Assembly: GCA_023055425.1 (NCBI GenBank)
Contig: JALGPY010000003.1
Location: forward strand, 18,969,001-19,033,000
Length of the DNA: 64,000 nucleotides
Source of the DNA: Linanthus parryae
Taxonomy: Eukaryota; Streptophyta; Magnoliopsida; Ericales; Polemoniaceae
Reading direction: 5' to 3'
Both the position numbers and the translations under genes were made by a program. The notes beneath the pieces are model-generated. The model saw only the letters and a list, made by a program, of their open reading frames with translations, searched no databases and was not told the DNA's origin. Positions 44,801 to 54,424 of this stretch are shown here, piece by piece; position 1 is the stretch's first letter, and each line of letters opens with the position of its first letter.

Positions 44801-45990
44801 GGGCCGAGGATATCACAGAGATACTTCGGATCCAAATCCCTAGTATAGATCTACCTGATCGTTTAATCTGGCACTACAGTGAAAATGGCGAGTATAGTGT
44901 CAACACAGGCTACAAACTTTTGAAAGCTACAGAGGAAGCCAGAGGCATCACGGTTCAGGGGAGTAGTTCCAACTCATCCAACCAAAGCAGCTGGCTGGAA
45001 CTGTTTTGGAAACAAAAAGTCCCAAAGAAAATCCTAATCCCAGCATGGAGAGGGGTTCAAAACGGATTACCCACAAAATCCAACTTGATGAAAAGAGGGG
45101 TGCAGATCACTTACGGGTGTCCATGCTGTGGTGCCCAAGAGGAAGATGTAGACCATGTCATGATGTACTGCAAATCAGCGAAACAAATCTGGTCGGCCAT
45201 TTTTGGAACTCCCTTCACCGACCGAATCAACGGCAACTTTGCTGGTTGGTTCCCCCAGATCTTTCTAGATCTATCGAAAGAGCAGCGAAAGCTGCTTTGC
45301 GGCGGCACGTGGGCTATCTGGAACCATAGAAATCAGTTAGCCTTTACCGAAAACAAAAATTCAGAAGTAGAATTTGCAAGAGACTTGTCGGAATTCTTAT
45401 ATGTGGCGGAGGAAGACTTGAAGAGAGATGAGACGACAACTTCGGCTCAGATTCGAACAAACCCAGATCTACCATGGCAGGCTCCTCCAACCGGATGGGT
45501 GAAGATAAACTACGACGCAGCTTGGGATCCCCACCGGGGAAAAGCAGCTGCCGGAGTAGTAGTTAGAGATGAGCTTGGCATCTTCATCGCCGGCTGTTCA
45601 ATTCTGATTCCGTTCGGGAGATCTGCTAGATCGGCCGAAGGCGATGCACTTCTTGCCGGCATAAAGCTCGCCGGAGAAATGAAATTGCAACATGCAATGT
45701 TTGAATCGGATTCGCTCACTATGGTGGAGGAACTGAAGAAGATGAAACGGATGAGCGAGAGTGGTGCGATGAATCTGGAAGGAGATATGAACCTCCTGGA
45801 ATGCGTTCATTATTTGAGGACAATAAATGGGACAGCTGTACTCCACACTCGCCGAAGAGGCAACCGCCTGGCAGATATTTTTGCAAAGTTTGGGCTCAAT
45901 TTGAATAGGCCCAGCAGATGGATGTATGTAGTACCTGAATGGGCTTGTAATGTTTTCAATTCCGACCTTATTGGGCTTCAAAGCCCGTAA
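41839..45990 (+). CDS. LINE ORF2: endonuclease, reverse transcriptase, RNase H
   Basis: 1,383 codons from ATG 41839. Residues 1-230 are an AP-type endonuclease (LSWNVRGLGN, METK, GDFNAV, SDHLPL). RT spans about 430-760 with LRPISLCSVIYKM, GLRQGCPISPYLF and catalytic FFADD near 688. A zinc-finger-like zf-RVT region has CPCCGAQEEDVDHVMMYC near 1093. A C-terminal RNase H (about 1,220-1,355) has INYDAAW, AEGDALLAG, ESDSL and RLADIFAK; such RNase H domains were acquired by many plant L1 elements. ORF2 nicks the target and copies the RNA. The frame is uninterrupted. The stretch EALSRSPSSCVVSGS before FADD looks unlike relatives and could hide compensating indels, so activity is not certain. Confidence 0.9.
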   Translation: MIILSWNVRGLGNPRNVLSLKDLVRDSRPNIIFLMETKRSHREMEKIKARLGMRNSAARSCVGRKGGLALLWDDTVDIEVRRYSLYCIDCVVKPVDGSGNWKLTGFYGDPIKEERHNSWTLLRRLKPSDNTPWCVMGDFNAVSSANEKEGGRTLSQSQVEAFNQSLVDCGLSDLGYTGPEYTWSNNQADEDCIRERLDRVVANLEWRYKFGNAKVSHVTSSTSDHLPLEIKIPMGGQPIQGGQARFHFETAWMAHESCEEEIRNAWRGDTDTSKVGPRLLRVSTSLKNWNRDVFGSVRKKLKALKNDLRSLQLRRQTKAVVDKASETIIKINKVLQREEEIWRQRSCIEWLKKGDQNTAFFHKKATARRARNNIRGLEDDSGDWKTDSNDIIDIIQTNFMKLFTSSNPTDEDMEEFTSCINSDISPDFRDFLEAEYTIDEVVSALKQMGPEKAPGIDGFPATFYQKYWHIVGPEVGKTVLQILNGELSVAEFNHTLLALIPKVKQVRKTADLRPISLCSVIYKMVTKTMANRLKQGLGTVISETQSAFVSGRLITDNVLTDFEIIHSMKTRKKGKEGFLALKVDMSKAYDRVEWSFLQKVMVKLGFGPKWVNRVMDCISTPTFSFSFKGQVVGFIKPERGLRQGCPISPYLFLLCGEALSRSPSSCVVSGSLSGITASRGGPIVSHLFFADDSLLFTKATKEEITTLMNLLKSYEASSGQVINLEKSSMVFSSNVPKATQQELSVHGGVKLAALHERYLGLPTTMGKNQMINFQDIVHKTERKCKDWKERHLTFVGKEVLIKAVLQAIPTYSMGCFRLPQQLCNKLDSIISRFWWKGDIDKKQLAWISWKNLKREKDSGGLNFCDFSRFNTALLGKQFWRFLTNPKSLVAKVFRHKYYKDTGILRANADNRASCAWRSIVSSKQLIIKGCRWSLGNGQNLNAHLDPWLLREMDFRPFTPNITGTEYRVSNFITEDRKWDLQKLQSIFWAEDITEILRIQIPSIDLPDRLIWHYSENGEYSVNTGYKLLKATEEARGITVQGSSSNSSNQSSWLELFWKQKVPKKILIPAWRGVQNGLPTKSNLMKRGVQITYGCPCCGAQEEDVDHVMMYCKSAKQIWSAIFGTPFTDRINGNFAGWFPQIFLDLSKEQRKLLCGGTWAIWNHRNQLAFTENKNSEVEFARDLSEFLYVAEEDLKRDETTTSAQIRTNPDLPWQAPPTGWVKINYDAAWDPHRGKAAAGVVVRDELGIFIAGCSILIPFGRSARSAEGDALLAGIKLAGEMKLQHAMFESDSLTMVEELKKMKRMSESGAMNLEGDMNLLECVHYLRTINGTAVLHTRRRGNRLADIFAKFGLNLNRPSRWMYVVPEWACNVFNSDLIGLQSP

Positions 45991-46023
45991 TGCAATAAAG
46001 CATCCTTTCCTTAAAAAAAAAAA

Positions 46024-46333
46024 GTAAAGAATAACACGCTAAAAAAGTGGTCCAGAGATACACCAAGGGATCGCCGAGGACCACAGAATATTTTGGATCA
46101 CAAATTACTTGAAGGAAGAAATTTCATCAGCTAGGGCTAGTGTCCATTAACAACATACCCATAATTCAGTGCAATGTATATTAGCACATATATATCTTGA
46201 CACAAGTCTAAAATCCTCAAAAATCTTCATCACTTTCTCCACCCTCACCATATCGGATAATTCACTTCCTCGCTTTTACATGCTTCTTTGAGACTTGTTC
46301 AGAATCCTTGAATATCTTCATCACTTTCTTCAC
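46024..46333. other. Duplicated segment and 3' flank of the F-box gene
   Basis: Up to about 46,170 the sequence matches 19,681-19,840 (GGGATCGCCGAGGACC, TTTTGGATCACAAATTACTT and others). The rest matches the 3' flank of the F-box pseudogene at about 2,945-3,011. Confidence 0.7.
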
Positions 46334-47821
46334 TTATGTCAATGCCATCATCCCCATTTTCAGAATGCAACTCTTCTTCCCCTTCACATCATTCGTCCAG
46401 AACCAATCTGATTCATCGAAATTATAATCCCACTGTTCTTCATCTTCGTATTCATAGTCCTCCCAATGAGAATAGTCCTCCTCCCAATGAGGGTAGTCCC
46501 AATGAGAGTAGTTATTGTAAGTCATAAAGTCCGAAGAGGACATCAATTCCTCGTATCCATATGACGCTGATTCCTCAAACTGTTCCTCCCAATGAGAGTA
46601 GTCATCCTCCCAATGATAATAATCATCGTAAGACTCAGTCTCATCGCAGGTAGAGTCTCTCCTCTCATAAATTGCATCCTGAATCTCTTCATGGGAATAG
46701 TGCCTTCCCTCAATAATGGCTTCCTCAACATCTTGTAGAACATATCGGAATGGTTGGACTAACGTTTCTTCGTAAACAAGTGCGTTGCTAAAATTGCCTT
46801 GCCATTTGGTAACCGTACGCGAGTCACCACGCGTATCGCACGCCATAATTGTACTACTGTAGTTACCAACCTTGTCAGGACCGTATTCCTCCACTCTCAA
46901 TAATAAATCTTCACCTTCTCGTTCATGAGAGGAAAAAAGTGGCACCAATCTGATCGTGTTCCCAGCTGGTTCTTCGATTCTGTAGAGCAATGACCACGAG
47001 TCGCCCTCACCGTACTCTTTCATTTGGAGTACTTCAATACAAAACCCTCCTTCGCGAGTCATACAAAGGCAATCGTGTAAAACCCCCAAACCAAGTATTG
47101 CATCGCTTTTACCCTCCCCAAGGGGAGGCATCGGTAATTCTTCAAAAATATTCCCCGTCGGTTCAAAATAAATAATTAAATTTGGATCATCGTCATATCT
47201 AGATGTCAAACTAGCAACGTACCAATGCAAGTAGTCGTTGAATACTGGCCCCGTACGTGCCGTACTAATACAATAAGGAAAATATACGCGAGTCCAAGTC
47301 TTTTTCTTACAACTCCCCACAAATACCCTTTTCCCCCTCGACACTATGCGAACAGCCAACACAATTTTATACTCCTTATTGTCCGAGTCAAAACAAAGGC
47401 CCGATGGAAGGTTGTAACCACCGTTAAAATCACTGTTGGGAAAAATTCTATTGTACCAGCCAATTGTAGGGTTCCACAAGTATAGGTCATCGTTACTCCT
47501 GATGAGGAGTAAGCCATTGCAAGAGCCATAGATATGGACGTCATTGGTTTTACATGGTACATTGATTCGCTGTGCGAGACGTGTTTTCTGGTCCATGATT
47601 CTTAACCATGAAGTAGAACTCATGATGACTTTCTGCCGCTGGTTTGTTATTTGAGAAATCAGAAAACGCCATTGTTTAGAAACGCACCTGAATCGTAAAG
47701 TTGAATCTATTGGTAGAGTTTTGAGAATGTTGGAGAGGATCTCTTCAGGGACATACGGATAGCCCTCGTATGATCTAGCTCCGGCGACCTGGTCAATACA
47801 CCTCCAACCTTTTCGCGTCAT
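46334..47821 (-). CDS. F-box/FBA-type protein, intact copy
   Basis: 495 residues from ATG 47821 (MTRKGWRCID); upstream in-frame sequence has only a GTG and then a stop, so this ATG is chosen. The F-box lies at about residues 19-54 (VPEEILSNILKTLPIDS, RFRCVSKQWRFLI) and should bind Skp1/ASK in an SCF ligase. An F-box-associated domain follows (GSCNGLLLI, LYLWNPT, GLCFDSDNKEYKIV, RTGPVFNDYLHWYV, FEELPMPPL) to about residue 330 and would select the substrate, which is unknown. The last 110 residues are rich in Glu, Asp, Tyr, Trp and His with repeated SHWE(D/E) motifs, unusual for the family. Single exon. It is paralogous to the disabled copy at 3012-4343; the only intact host-type gene here. Confidence 0.88.
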   Translation of the reverse strand: MTRKGWRCIDQVAGARSYEGYPYVPEEILSNILKTLPIDSTLRFRCVSKQWRFLISQITNQRQKVIMSSTSWLRIMDQKTRLAQRINVPCKTNDVHIYGSCNGLLLIRSNDDLYLWNPTIGWYNRIFPNSDFNGGYNLPSGLCFDSDNKEYKIVLAVRIVSRGKRVFVGSCKKKTWTRVYFPYCISTARTGPVFNDYLHWYVASLTSRYDDDPNLIIYFEPTGNIFEELPMPPLGEGKSDAILGLGVLHDCLCMTREGGFCIEVLQMKEYGEGDSWSLLYRIEEPAGNTIRLVPLFSSHEREGEDLLLRVEEYGPDKVGNYSSTIMACDTRGDSRTVTKWQGNFSNALVYEETLVQPFRYVLQDVEEAIIEGRHYSHEEIQDAIYERRDSTCDETESYDDYYHWEDDYSHWEEQFEESASYGYEELMSSSDFMTYNNYSHWDYPHWEEDYSHWEDYEYEDEEQWDYNFDESDWFWTNDVKGKKSCILKMGMMALT

Positions 47822-47863
47822 GAGGGTAGGGTTTCGTGAGGTAAAAGAAGATAGAACAGTCAC

Positions 47864-48000
47864 GATCTTGAATTATTGAATTATATGCGACTCCAAAGAC
47901 TATTACAATGACGTCCATAGAGTCTGAGTAATACTGAAATTCATCTTATTACTGTGATATTGTGCATTTAGGTCGTCCAGCTTTCATATATCTTCTTATA
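47864..48000. other. Upstream flank of the F-box gene
   Basis: Short non-coding interval. A clear TATA box is not seen. Confidence 0.5.
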
Positions 48001-49260
48001 GCCTCCTCAAAATCATGGTGTGGTTGGACCATGAGTTTGTGCTTTGAAGTGTTTAAATGTGTAGCAACAAGCCATTTGGTAAATCTGTCAGCAATCTTGG
48101 AGACCCTCTGCCCCGTACATTTTTGTGTTATACATGGAAAGACTCTCCCAAATGATTAGTTACTTGGTCACGAAAATACTTCGGAGAGGGATTAGAGCTT
48201 CAAGGAGGACTTGGTTTTCTCTCATTTATTTTATGCCAATGACCTTATGGTGTTTGGTCATGCCTCGACTGACAATAGCGTCATCATGTAAGTGTTAGAA
48301 GATTTTACTAATCTCTCGAGATTGAAAATTAATTTTAGAAAATTCAAGATGTTTTTCTCAAACAATACTCCCGGATATGAATGATATCAAGGCTATTATT
48401 AAGAATTATGTATCAAATGATTTGGGCAAGTACTTGTGTGCAACCGTGGTGCATGACATATTCAATGAAAAGTCAATTAGAAGAGGTGATTTCTAATATC
48501 CAAAAGCGTCTTTCGCGTTGGAAAGCTAATGCTCTGCCGCTTGCGAGATTTACTTTAACTAAGAGTGTTCTAGCTACCATGCCTTCGTATCTTATGTAAG
48601 TTCTTCCCATTCCGATGGAAACTTCTAAGACCCTTGACAAGTTATACCGGAACTTTTTGTGGTGTGACTCCAGTGCTAAGAAAAGAGTCCACCTTGTCAA
48701 TTGGGATAAAATCTACCTCCCCAAAGACAAGGATGGACTTGGCCTCAAAAAAGCTTATTTCCTTAATTGGCTTTTGTTGTCTAAACTTAGTTGGAACCTT
48801 CTTTTATGAAGAAAACCTTTGGGCCAAAACTCTCAAAGCCTAGTACATGAGGTATGATTCTTTCATGGATTGTAAAAGCTCAATTCTTTGCTCCCCTAGT
48901 TGGAGAGGCATGCTCAACTCAAGAAATTTTTTTGCTGATAATATTAAGTGGAATGTTGGTAAAAGTAGCAAAATATCCTTTTAGTTTGACTGGTGGTGTG
49001 GCAACAACTCTTATCCTAACACTCATTGTGATAAGAACCTAAAATTTGGTAACTTCCTGGATAACAATGGGCAATGGTTTATGAGGGATTTTGGTTGATG
49101 TGGTTAGAAACCATGACTTGCAACTTATTCACGAGGTTTCAACTTCCCGCTTCACCTACCATGATAATACTCCGTACTGGGCTAGTTGCTTAAAAGGGGA
49201 TTTCACCGTGGCTATAGCTTATAACAGCATTCACTACATGTGTAACCTGATTCAAATTTT
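48000..49260 (+). mobile_element. LINE remnant 1 (RT to C-terminal region)
   Basis: Broken frames give RT pieces in order: PYIFVLYMERLSQMI; FYANDLMVFGHA at about 48,225 (catalytic FADD changed to YAND); KRLSRWKANALPLARFTL; KLYRNFLWCD; VNWDKIYLPKDKDGLGLKKA. These are the RT palm and post-RT blocks of plant LINE ORF2. Several stops and frameshifts are present and the 5' part is missing. It differs in sequence from the intact LINE at 40.4-46.0 kb, so it is another family or much older. Confidence 0.8.
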
Positions 49261-49570
49261 ACCCTAAAAAATTACATATTTTTATTACATACATCGTTCG
49301 CAAATCAAATTTTATAAGCCCACGTAATTGTTTTAGTAGATTTCCCACAAGTTTTAGTTCATCTTCGTCAATTTACTCATCTTTTCTAACAAACTTTGTT
49401 AAGTTTCAATTCCAAAATTTATGCATACACATCTTTAATTTTTTTATAACGAAATTCGTAGTTTTTCCAAATAACTTTTCTAGATTCAACCCGATTTGAA
49501 TCGGGCCGAGTTGATAAGTTAAGTTTGGTTTCAATATCAAAAACAATTGATTGGATTTGGGTTGAACATT
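49261..49570. other. AT-rich interval between LINE remnants
   Basis: Nothing recognised. Confidence 0.5.
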
Positions 49571-50760
49571 CTCCAACCTGTACCTATTGCGTTGGGGAAA
49601 AAATCTGGGAAAACCTGCCCCAACCGGTATGCGCTGACCCCTAGCATGATGGCGTGGGATCTGCGGAAAGTGAAGGAGACTCTTCTCCCGGTGGACTCGG
49701 ACATCGTCTTGGCTAGTTCCTTGCGGAGGTGGCCCCAAACAGACTGTTGGACCTGGTTTTTATGATGGGCATGGGGTCTATACTGTGATATCTGGCTATT
49801 TTTGCTCTGAGGAGATAAGGAGGTCGTGTACTGAATCAGCTGGGCAGGGGTCGGGGCTTCCAGCAAAACCGACTCATGGTTAAAACAGTTATGGGGAATT
49901 GATTTGCCTAAGAAACTGTTTATTTCTTCCCGGAGAATCCACACCAAGTCCCTGCCAGCCAGCGGAAGTTAACTTGATTCTACGGGGCGTTGGGTGTCCT
50001 CCTTGTGCCCGCTTTGTAGGGAGGAGGAGGAGACTCATGAAAAAGTTGTAATGAAATGCTGGATGACTAAGAATGTGTGGGACTTGGGTTTGGATAAGCT
50101 TTGTTCCTAGGGGCGGATTTGCCACCCTGAAATTTGAAAATTTCTACTAGTACCCGTAGCTCCCCCCCCCCTAATTATCCAAGCTGCCCACTTGTCCAAG
50201 TGGTTAGTTGTTTTGGTAGGCAAATCCCATAACTCGGGTTCGAATCTCCTCCCAGTCAACAATTTTTTTTTCAAATTACCATTTTGACTGTTGACCTTGA
50301 CTTTTAACTTTGGCTTTGCGAATCTTGTCCCGGCTGACTTGATTTCCTAGCTCCGCCACTGTTTGTACTTTGTTCCCAAACGAGCAGTAATGGGTGGCGC
50401 AATCTTTTTCAGTTGTCTCCTAAGAGGAACGCTGATCTTTTTAGGCCCTAAAATGGTGCGTTTGGAGAAGAAGAACTTTAGCAATTTTTTAGGGACAAAT
50501 TTATGATGTAGAACACTTGATACAATAGCGGTGAAGATGATAACGGACTATGATGCAGCCCAAGTTTGGACGACAAGTCGAGCTGCTTCACGAGAACAAG
50601 ATCTAAATCGACGTGTGGCGAAGTGGGAGGCTCTTCCTGAAGGTATGTTTAAAATCAATACTGCTGCCACTCGATTGGTGAGTCCGAAACGGTGTATGTT
50701 GTTGGATAGAGTTGAAGCTATTGAGCTCAAGTGTGAGTTCAACTTGAGCTATTGAGCTAA
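49571..50760 (+). mobile_element. LINE remnant 2 (C-terminal region), interrupted
   Basis: Pieces such as AWDLRKVKETLLPVDSD, LWGIDLPKKLF and CPLCREEEETHEK (zf-RVT region) appear before 50,100. WEALPEGMFKINTAA, the start of the plant LINE RNase H domain, appears at about 50,625-50,670. A short element at 50,107-50,367 lies between. All frames are broken. Confidence 0.65.
50107..50367 (+). mobile_element. Short non-autonomous element with tRNA-like boxes, inserted in LINE remnant 2
   Basis: The 8-bp direct repeat CTTTGTTC flanks it (50099-50106 and 50368-50375). Inside are GTCCAAGTGGTTAG (A-box-like) and GGGTTCGAATCTCC (B-box-like) followed by a T run, suggesting a tRNA-derived SINE. The GGGGCGGA start and TCCGCCAC end are complementary and resemble hAT MITE termini with an 8-bp target duplication. 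Class is therefore undecided. Confidence 0.5.
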
Positions 50761-51369
50761 ACTTTGAATGAGCAAATTATCCGGAAAATTTGCTTGATGA
50801 GATGATTATGTTATAGAAGCCTACATTAGTTGTTGGGGAAGGAATTGGGTAAATTTTTGTTTACATAAGAGATATGTGTTGGTTAAATCATAAACACACA
50901 CGTGTGCACCGCTTTGTGGCGGGTATGGGTCGTGGGTTGACCCAGATATTAATGTGGTGTTTATTTCTTATAAACATGTGTTTTTGTCTCCTGGAAAATC
51001 AACGTGCCCTAAAACATGTACGTGAGATGTGGCTCTGGTTCGTGGGTTGTACTTCTCAGCAGTTGAAGGCACGATCTCCTCTAATGTGTCAATAAAATTG
51101 AGAAATTGTTCTCAGTTGAAGAAGACATGTACAGAGACAATCCCTCTCTCAATCCCATTTCTCTCACTCTCTCTCGATCAAATTGTTCTCATACGCTGTT
51201 TCGTCCGGACAATCAAGGGTTCGTGCTACACCAGTTGATTGTGACAAGAGGAGTCCTGGGAGGCGATTGTTCCGTGTAAAATCGGTAGCACCGGGGGCAA
51301 AATGCTTTAAGGAAAGTGTTCGTCAACGCGATCCTCTTCTCGGATCAGTTCGCTGACTTCAGTGACAGG

Positions 51370-52519
51370 TTCTTCAATATTTGTGTTGTTTATTTTTTCC
51401 GCCGCAGATCAAATATTCTAACAGTCTTAAAGTGTTTTCACTTGTTTGTAGATATTTAATATGCACTTATATTTCTGTGTTTGTTGAATCTGTTTGGTTT
51501 TCCTTTGTTTGGTTCAAGTTGTTAAGTTGTTGTAGGTTCTTTCCTACGTCTACTGAAAAAGTGTTTGGATTCAGTCCATATTTTCTGATATACTAGGATT
51601 CCTATTGACTCATATGCCTTGTTTCATTAACCTGTTATTGAATCTACTGAAATCTCTGTGGTTCAGATTAGTTACTAAAACTGAAATTTTCTGTCAGCTT
51701 TTTATCCCTTCCTATAGTTTCGTTTACCTCTGATAGCTCTTGTAATCATTGCAAAGAACCTGTTTATGTTAGTTTATTGGTTCAAACAATTAGTCACTAC
51801 TATGTGTGATCCTTTGTATTTTAAGCTTTTGTTCTGTTCATGATTTACTGAAATTGATGGCAAAGGTTTCTGTTTTATTCTGATACTTAACTTCTGTCAG
51901 ATTTGTTATGTCTTAGTAGTTCCTGTCCAATTTTGGAGTTTGTTTCCTGTCCCATCTGCATTCTGGTTATGTCCACTTTGTTTAATCTATTCAGAAAATT
52001 AAGTTTTTAGTACAGCTATCTAGTCTGGAGATTTGGTTGCAAACTGTTTGCTTTACATCTATTACGTTTACATGTGAAACTGTTGCTTGCTAATTTGCAT
52101 TCACTTATTCTTGTATGCTGTGGGAATCCAAGTTCATTCTACCCTGCTCTTTGTTAAATGGTTATCTTGTAGTCATGTAAGTCTATTGCCAGTTGGAATT
52201 CGTTATTTTTCTTTTCTTTCTTTGCAGTAGTCACTAAACTTCTCTGTATCTCTAATCTCTAGTTATATTCAAATATACACGTGTACTCTGCTTAGTTGTT
52301 CAATGTGGTTATTCTTATATTTTTATGTACTTTTTTTTGTATTATCCTGTTTATCACTACTGTGATATTGTTTCTCTAGACAGTTCGTTGTGTCAGTGTG
52401 AAACTTCCGAGCAAGGCTCAAAATTTCATATGCGATCTTTACCTTATTGTACTAGTATTATATCTGGTTTACGAGAAAGTTGTTTCTCGTTTCTTATTCT
52501 CCTCCTATTTTGGTGACAG
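51370..52519 (+). other. Candidate leader intron
   Basis: The 1.15 kb stretch is strongly T-rich without long open frames. It begins at TGACAG/GTTCTTC and ends GGTGACAG/TTCGATATG, fitting GT-AG, and the gag ATG (52526) follows directly. The intron call rests on composition and these two sites only. Confidence 0.4.
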
Positions 52520-52525
52520 TTCGAT

Positions 52526-53370
52526 ATGTCTTCGGGAATTGATACCCCATTGATTTCGGGCACCCAAGAGACTAGTTTCTCGTTAGGCGAGAATATCCCG
52601 GCCTATGTTGCCTAGAGTGGATTTCAAACCATGGGCTCAAGTAATGTAGTTGGTACATCATTTTTCGGTGTGTCAAGCGGTTCTCAGGGGCTGACTTCAA
52701 GTCTCTCAGCGGGATTCTCTGGTGTAAGTCTACTGTCATCCGTCGGGGTCTCGCCCGCCTTCGGATTTCCGCCAAGTTCTATTGGAATGCGAGCGCCTGC
52801 TCCTGGGTTGTTGACCTCAAACAGTCTTCGAGCTCAATCTGCAGTAGCGGGATTTGGTCAAGTCTATACTGCCAGTGATCACATCATACCTTTCGTACGT
52901 AATCCCATCATGGGATCTGTTCAAGGGCGTCCAGGTTTCGTCGAGAAGCCTGAGAAATTTTCCGGCAAGGACTTCAAGTTGTGGCAGCAAAAGATGAAGT
53001 TCTACTTGACCACGCTATACTTGGATAGGTTCCTGGAAAAATTCAAGCCTGAGTTACCAGAGGGTGCTGATATTCAGCAAGTTGCGACTGTAGATGCTTG
53101 GAAGCAGTCTGACTACCTGTGCCGCAACTTCATCATGAACAGATTGGAGGATGCACTGTACAACGTTTATGCTCACATGGAGACGTCCAAGGATCTCTGG
53201 GATGCTCTGGACAAGAAGTACATAGTCGAGGATGGTGGGTACCAACAGTTCATCGCAACAGATTCGAGGATGGTGGGCACCAGCTGTTCATCGCAATGAG
53301 GTTCCTCCATTATCAGATGGTGGATACGAGGTCTGTGATGGAGCAGGTTCACGAGCTGCAAGTCCTGCTG
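52526..53370 (+). pseudogene. Copia-type gag, broken
   Basis: The frame starts MSSGIDTPLISG at ATG 52526, has a TAG at about 52,613, then continues with a Ser/Gly/Phe-rich N-terminal part. The copia gag core (UBN2-type) follows: GKDFKLWQQKMKFYL, ESDYLC-like QSDYLCRNFIMNRL, HMETSKDLWDALDKKY. A tandem duplication of about 38 bases (53,230-53,305) shifts the frame; in the new frame YQMVDTRSVMEQVHELQ continues the gag core. Homology stops near 53,370 and no zinc knuckle, protease or pol follows. Confidence 0.8.
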
Positions 53371-53490
53371 CATGAACGTCGATTCCAACTCCTAGAAGCT
53401 TGCTTCAATCCAGAAATGGATCGTGTGGGTTATTTTGGTAATTACATGAATTATACGAATTATTTTAGTAATTACAACTTGTTAAAGCAG

Positions 53491-54424
53491 TGGTAAACCA
53501 ATTTTCTATTTTGCTAAATATTTAACCAATTTCCTATTTTATTTTAATAATTCAAACTTGCAGTTTTTACTGTCTTTATTTTTATTTCAGTATAATATCC
53601 TAAATTTTCTTTAATTCAAAATCCGTTTTTTATTTATTTAAATTTATTTTTTTATTACTATTTTGTATCATTCATCATCTAATTTAATTGAATATAATTC
53701 ATATTCTAATTTATTTTTCTAAACTTACTATTTAACTATTTTTCATTCTAAATGTTAAACCTCTTATTTCTTTTACTCCTATAATTCTAAATCCTAAGAA
53801 TCTATTTGTTGCTCCTAAATTACCCAAACAAATACATCATAGTCACGATGTACTTTGGTACTCCCAAAACACTCAACCAAAAATAATCCTACTTGTAACC
53901 CCCTTTTATCCCATGAATGTCTCTATTTATTCTCCATCCATAACTCCCCCATAACTTCTCCATCCATAACTCCCCATTAAACTCTCCTTAAACAACCTCC
54001 CTTTCACAACCACTATATAAACCCACCATCACTACTTTCTTCCTCACTCACACACACTCTCAGTCTCTCTCAACTCTCTCTTCCCTTTCTATAGCGCCGC
54101 TCCCTATCACTAGCCGGCAGCCGCCGCCTAAGGAGGCTGAAGGCACCAAGCCAACTTGAGGCTGAATTGGCACCACCGGCGCTCCGCCTCTATCTATGCT
54201 CTTTTCCGCCTCACTTCGTTGCTTCAGAGTCTCTTTCAAGCAATGACCACCACCAAATACATTAGTCGAGGCAACGTTCTCTCCACCGCCGCCACCATCT
54301 CTGTTATTTTCTTCATTTCAATTTTTTGTTTGTAATAGGTTATTCCGCGGAGGATCTGTTGTACGAGTGCTAGGACGTTCCTCTTATCGCTGTGCATGTG
54401 AGTCGAACCTCCTCGGGTGCTAAT
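53491..54424. other. AT-rich promoter-like region
   Basis: No coding region. CTATATAAACCC at 54,014-54,025 is a good TATA box, followed by a CT-rich leader-like stretch (CACACACTCTCAGTCTCTCTC), as in plant promoters or LTRs. No matching second LTR was found within the window. Confidence 0.45.
54014..54025 (+). promoter_or_regulatory. TATA box with CT-rich leader
   Basis: CTATATAAACCC followed 25-60 bases later by CT repeats typical of plant 5' leaders. No downstream gene is identified. Confidence 0.4.

Larger units (their letters stand above)
40397..46023 (+). mobile_element. L1-type LINE, both ORFs open
   Basis: It starts near 40,397 (where homology to the 19.6 kb paralogous segment stops) and ends in AATAAA (45,994-45,999) and 11 A (46,013-46,023), after which paralogy resumes. 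ORF1 and ORF2 are separated by 5 bases. A full-length coding interior suggests a fairly young copy. No target duplication is found; see findings. Confidence 0.9.
50831..53490 (+). mobile_element. Copia-like retroelement, 5' part only
   Basis: From TGTTGGGG at 50831 a promoter/leader-like region runs to about 51,369, followed by a 1.15 kb T-rich stretch and a decayed gag. No pol, second LTR or clear PBS is found, so the boundaries are uncertain and the element is truncated. Confidence 0.5.
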
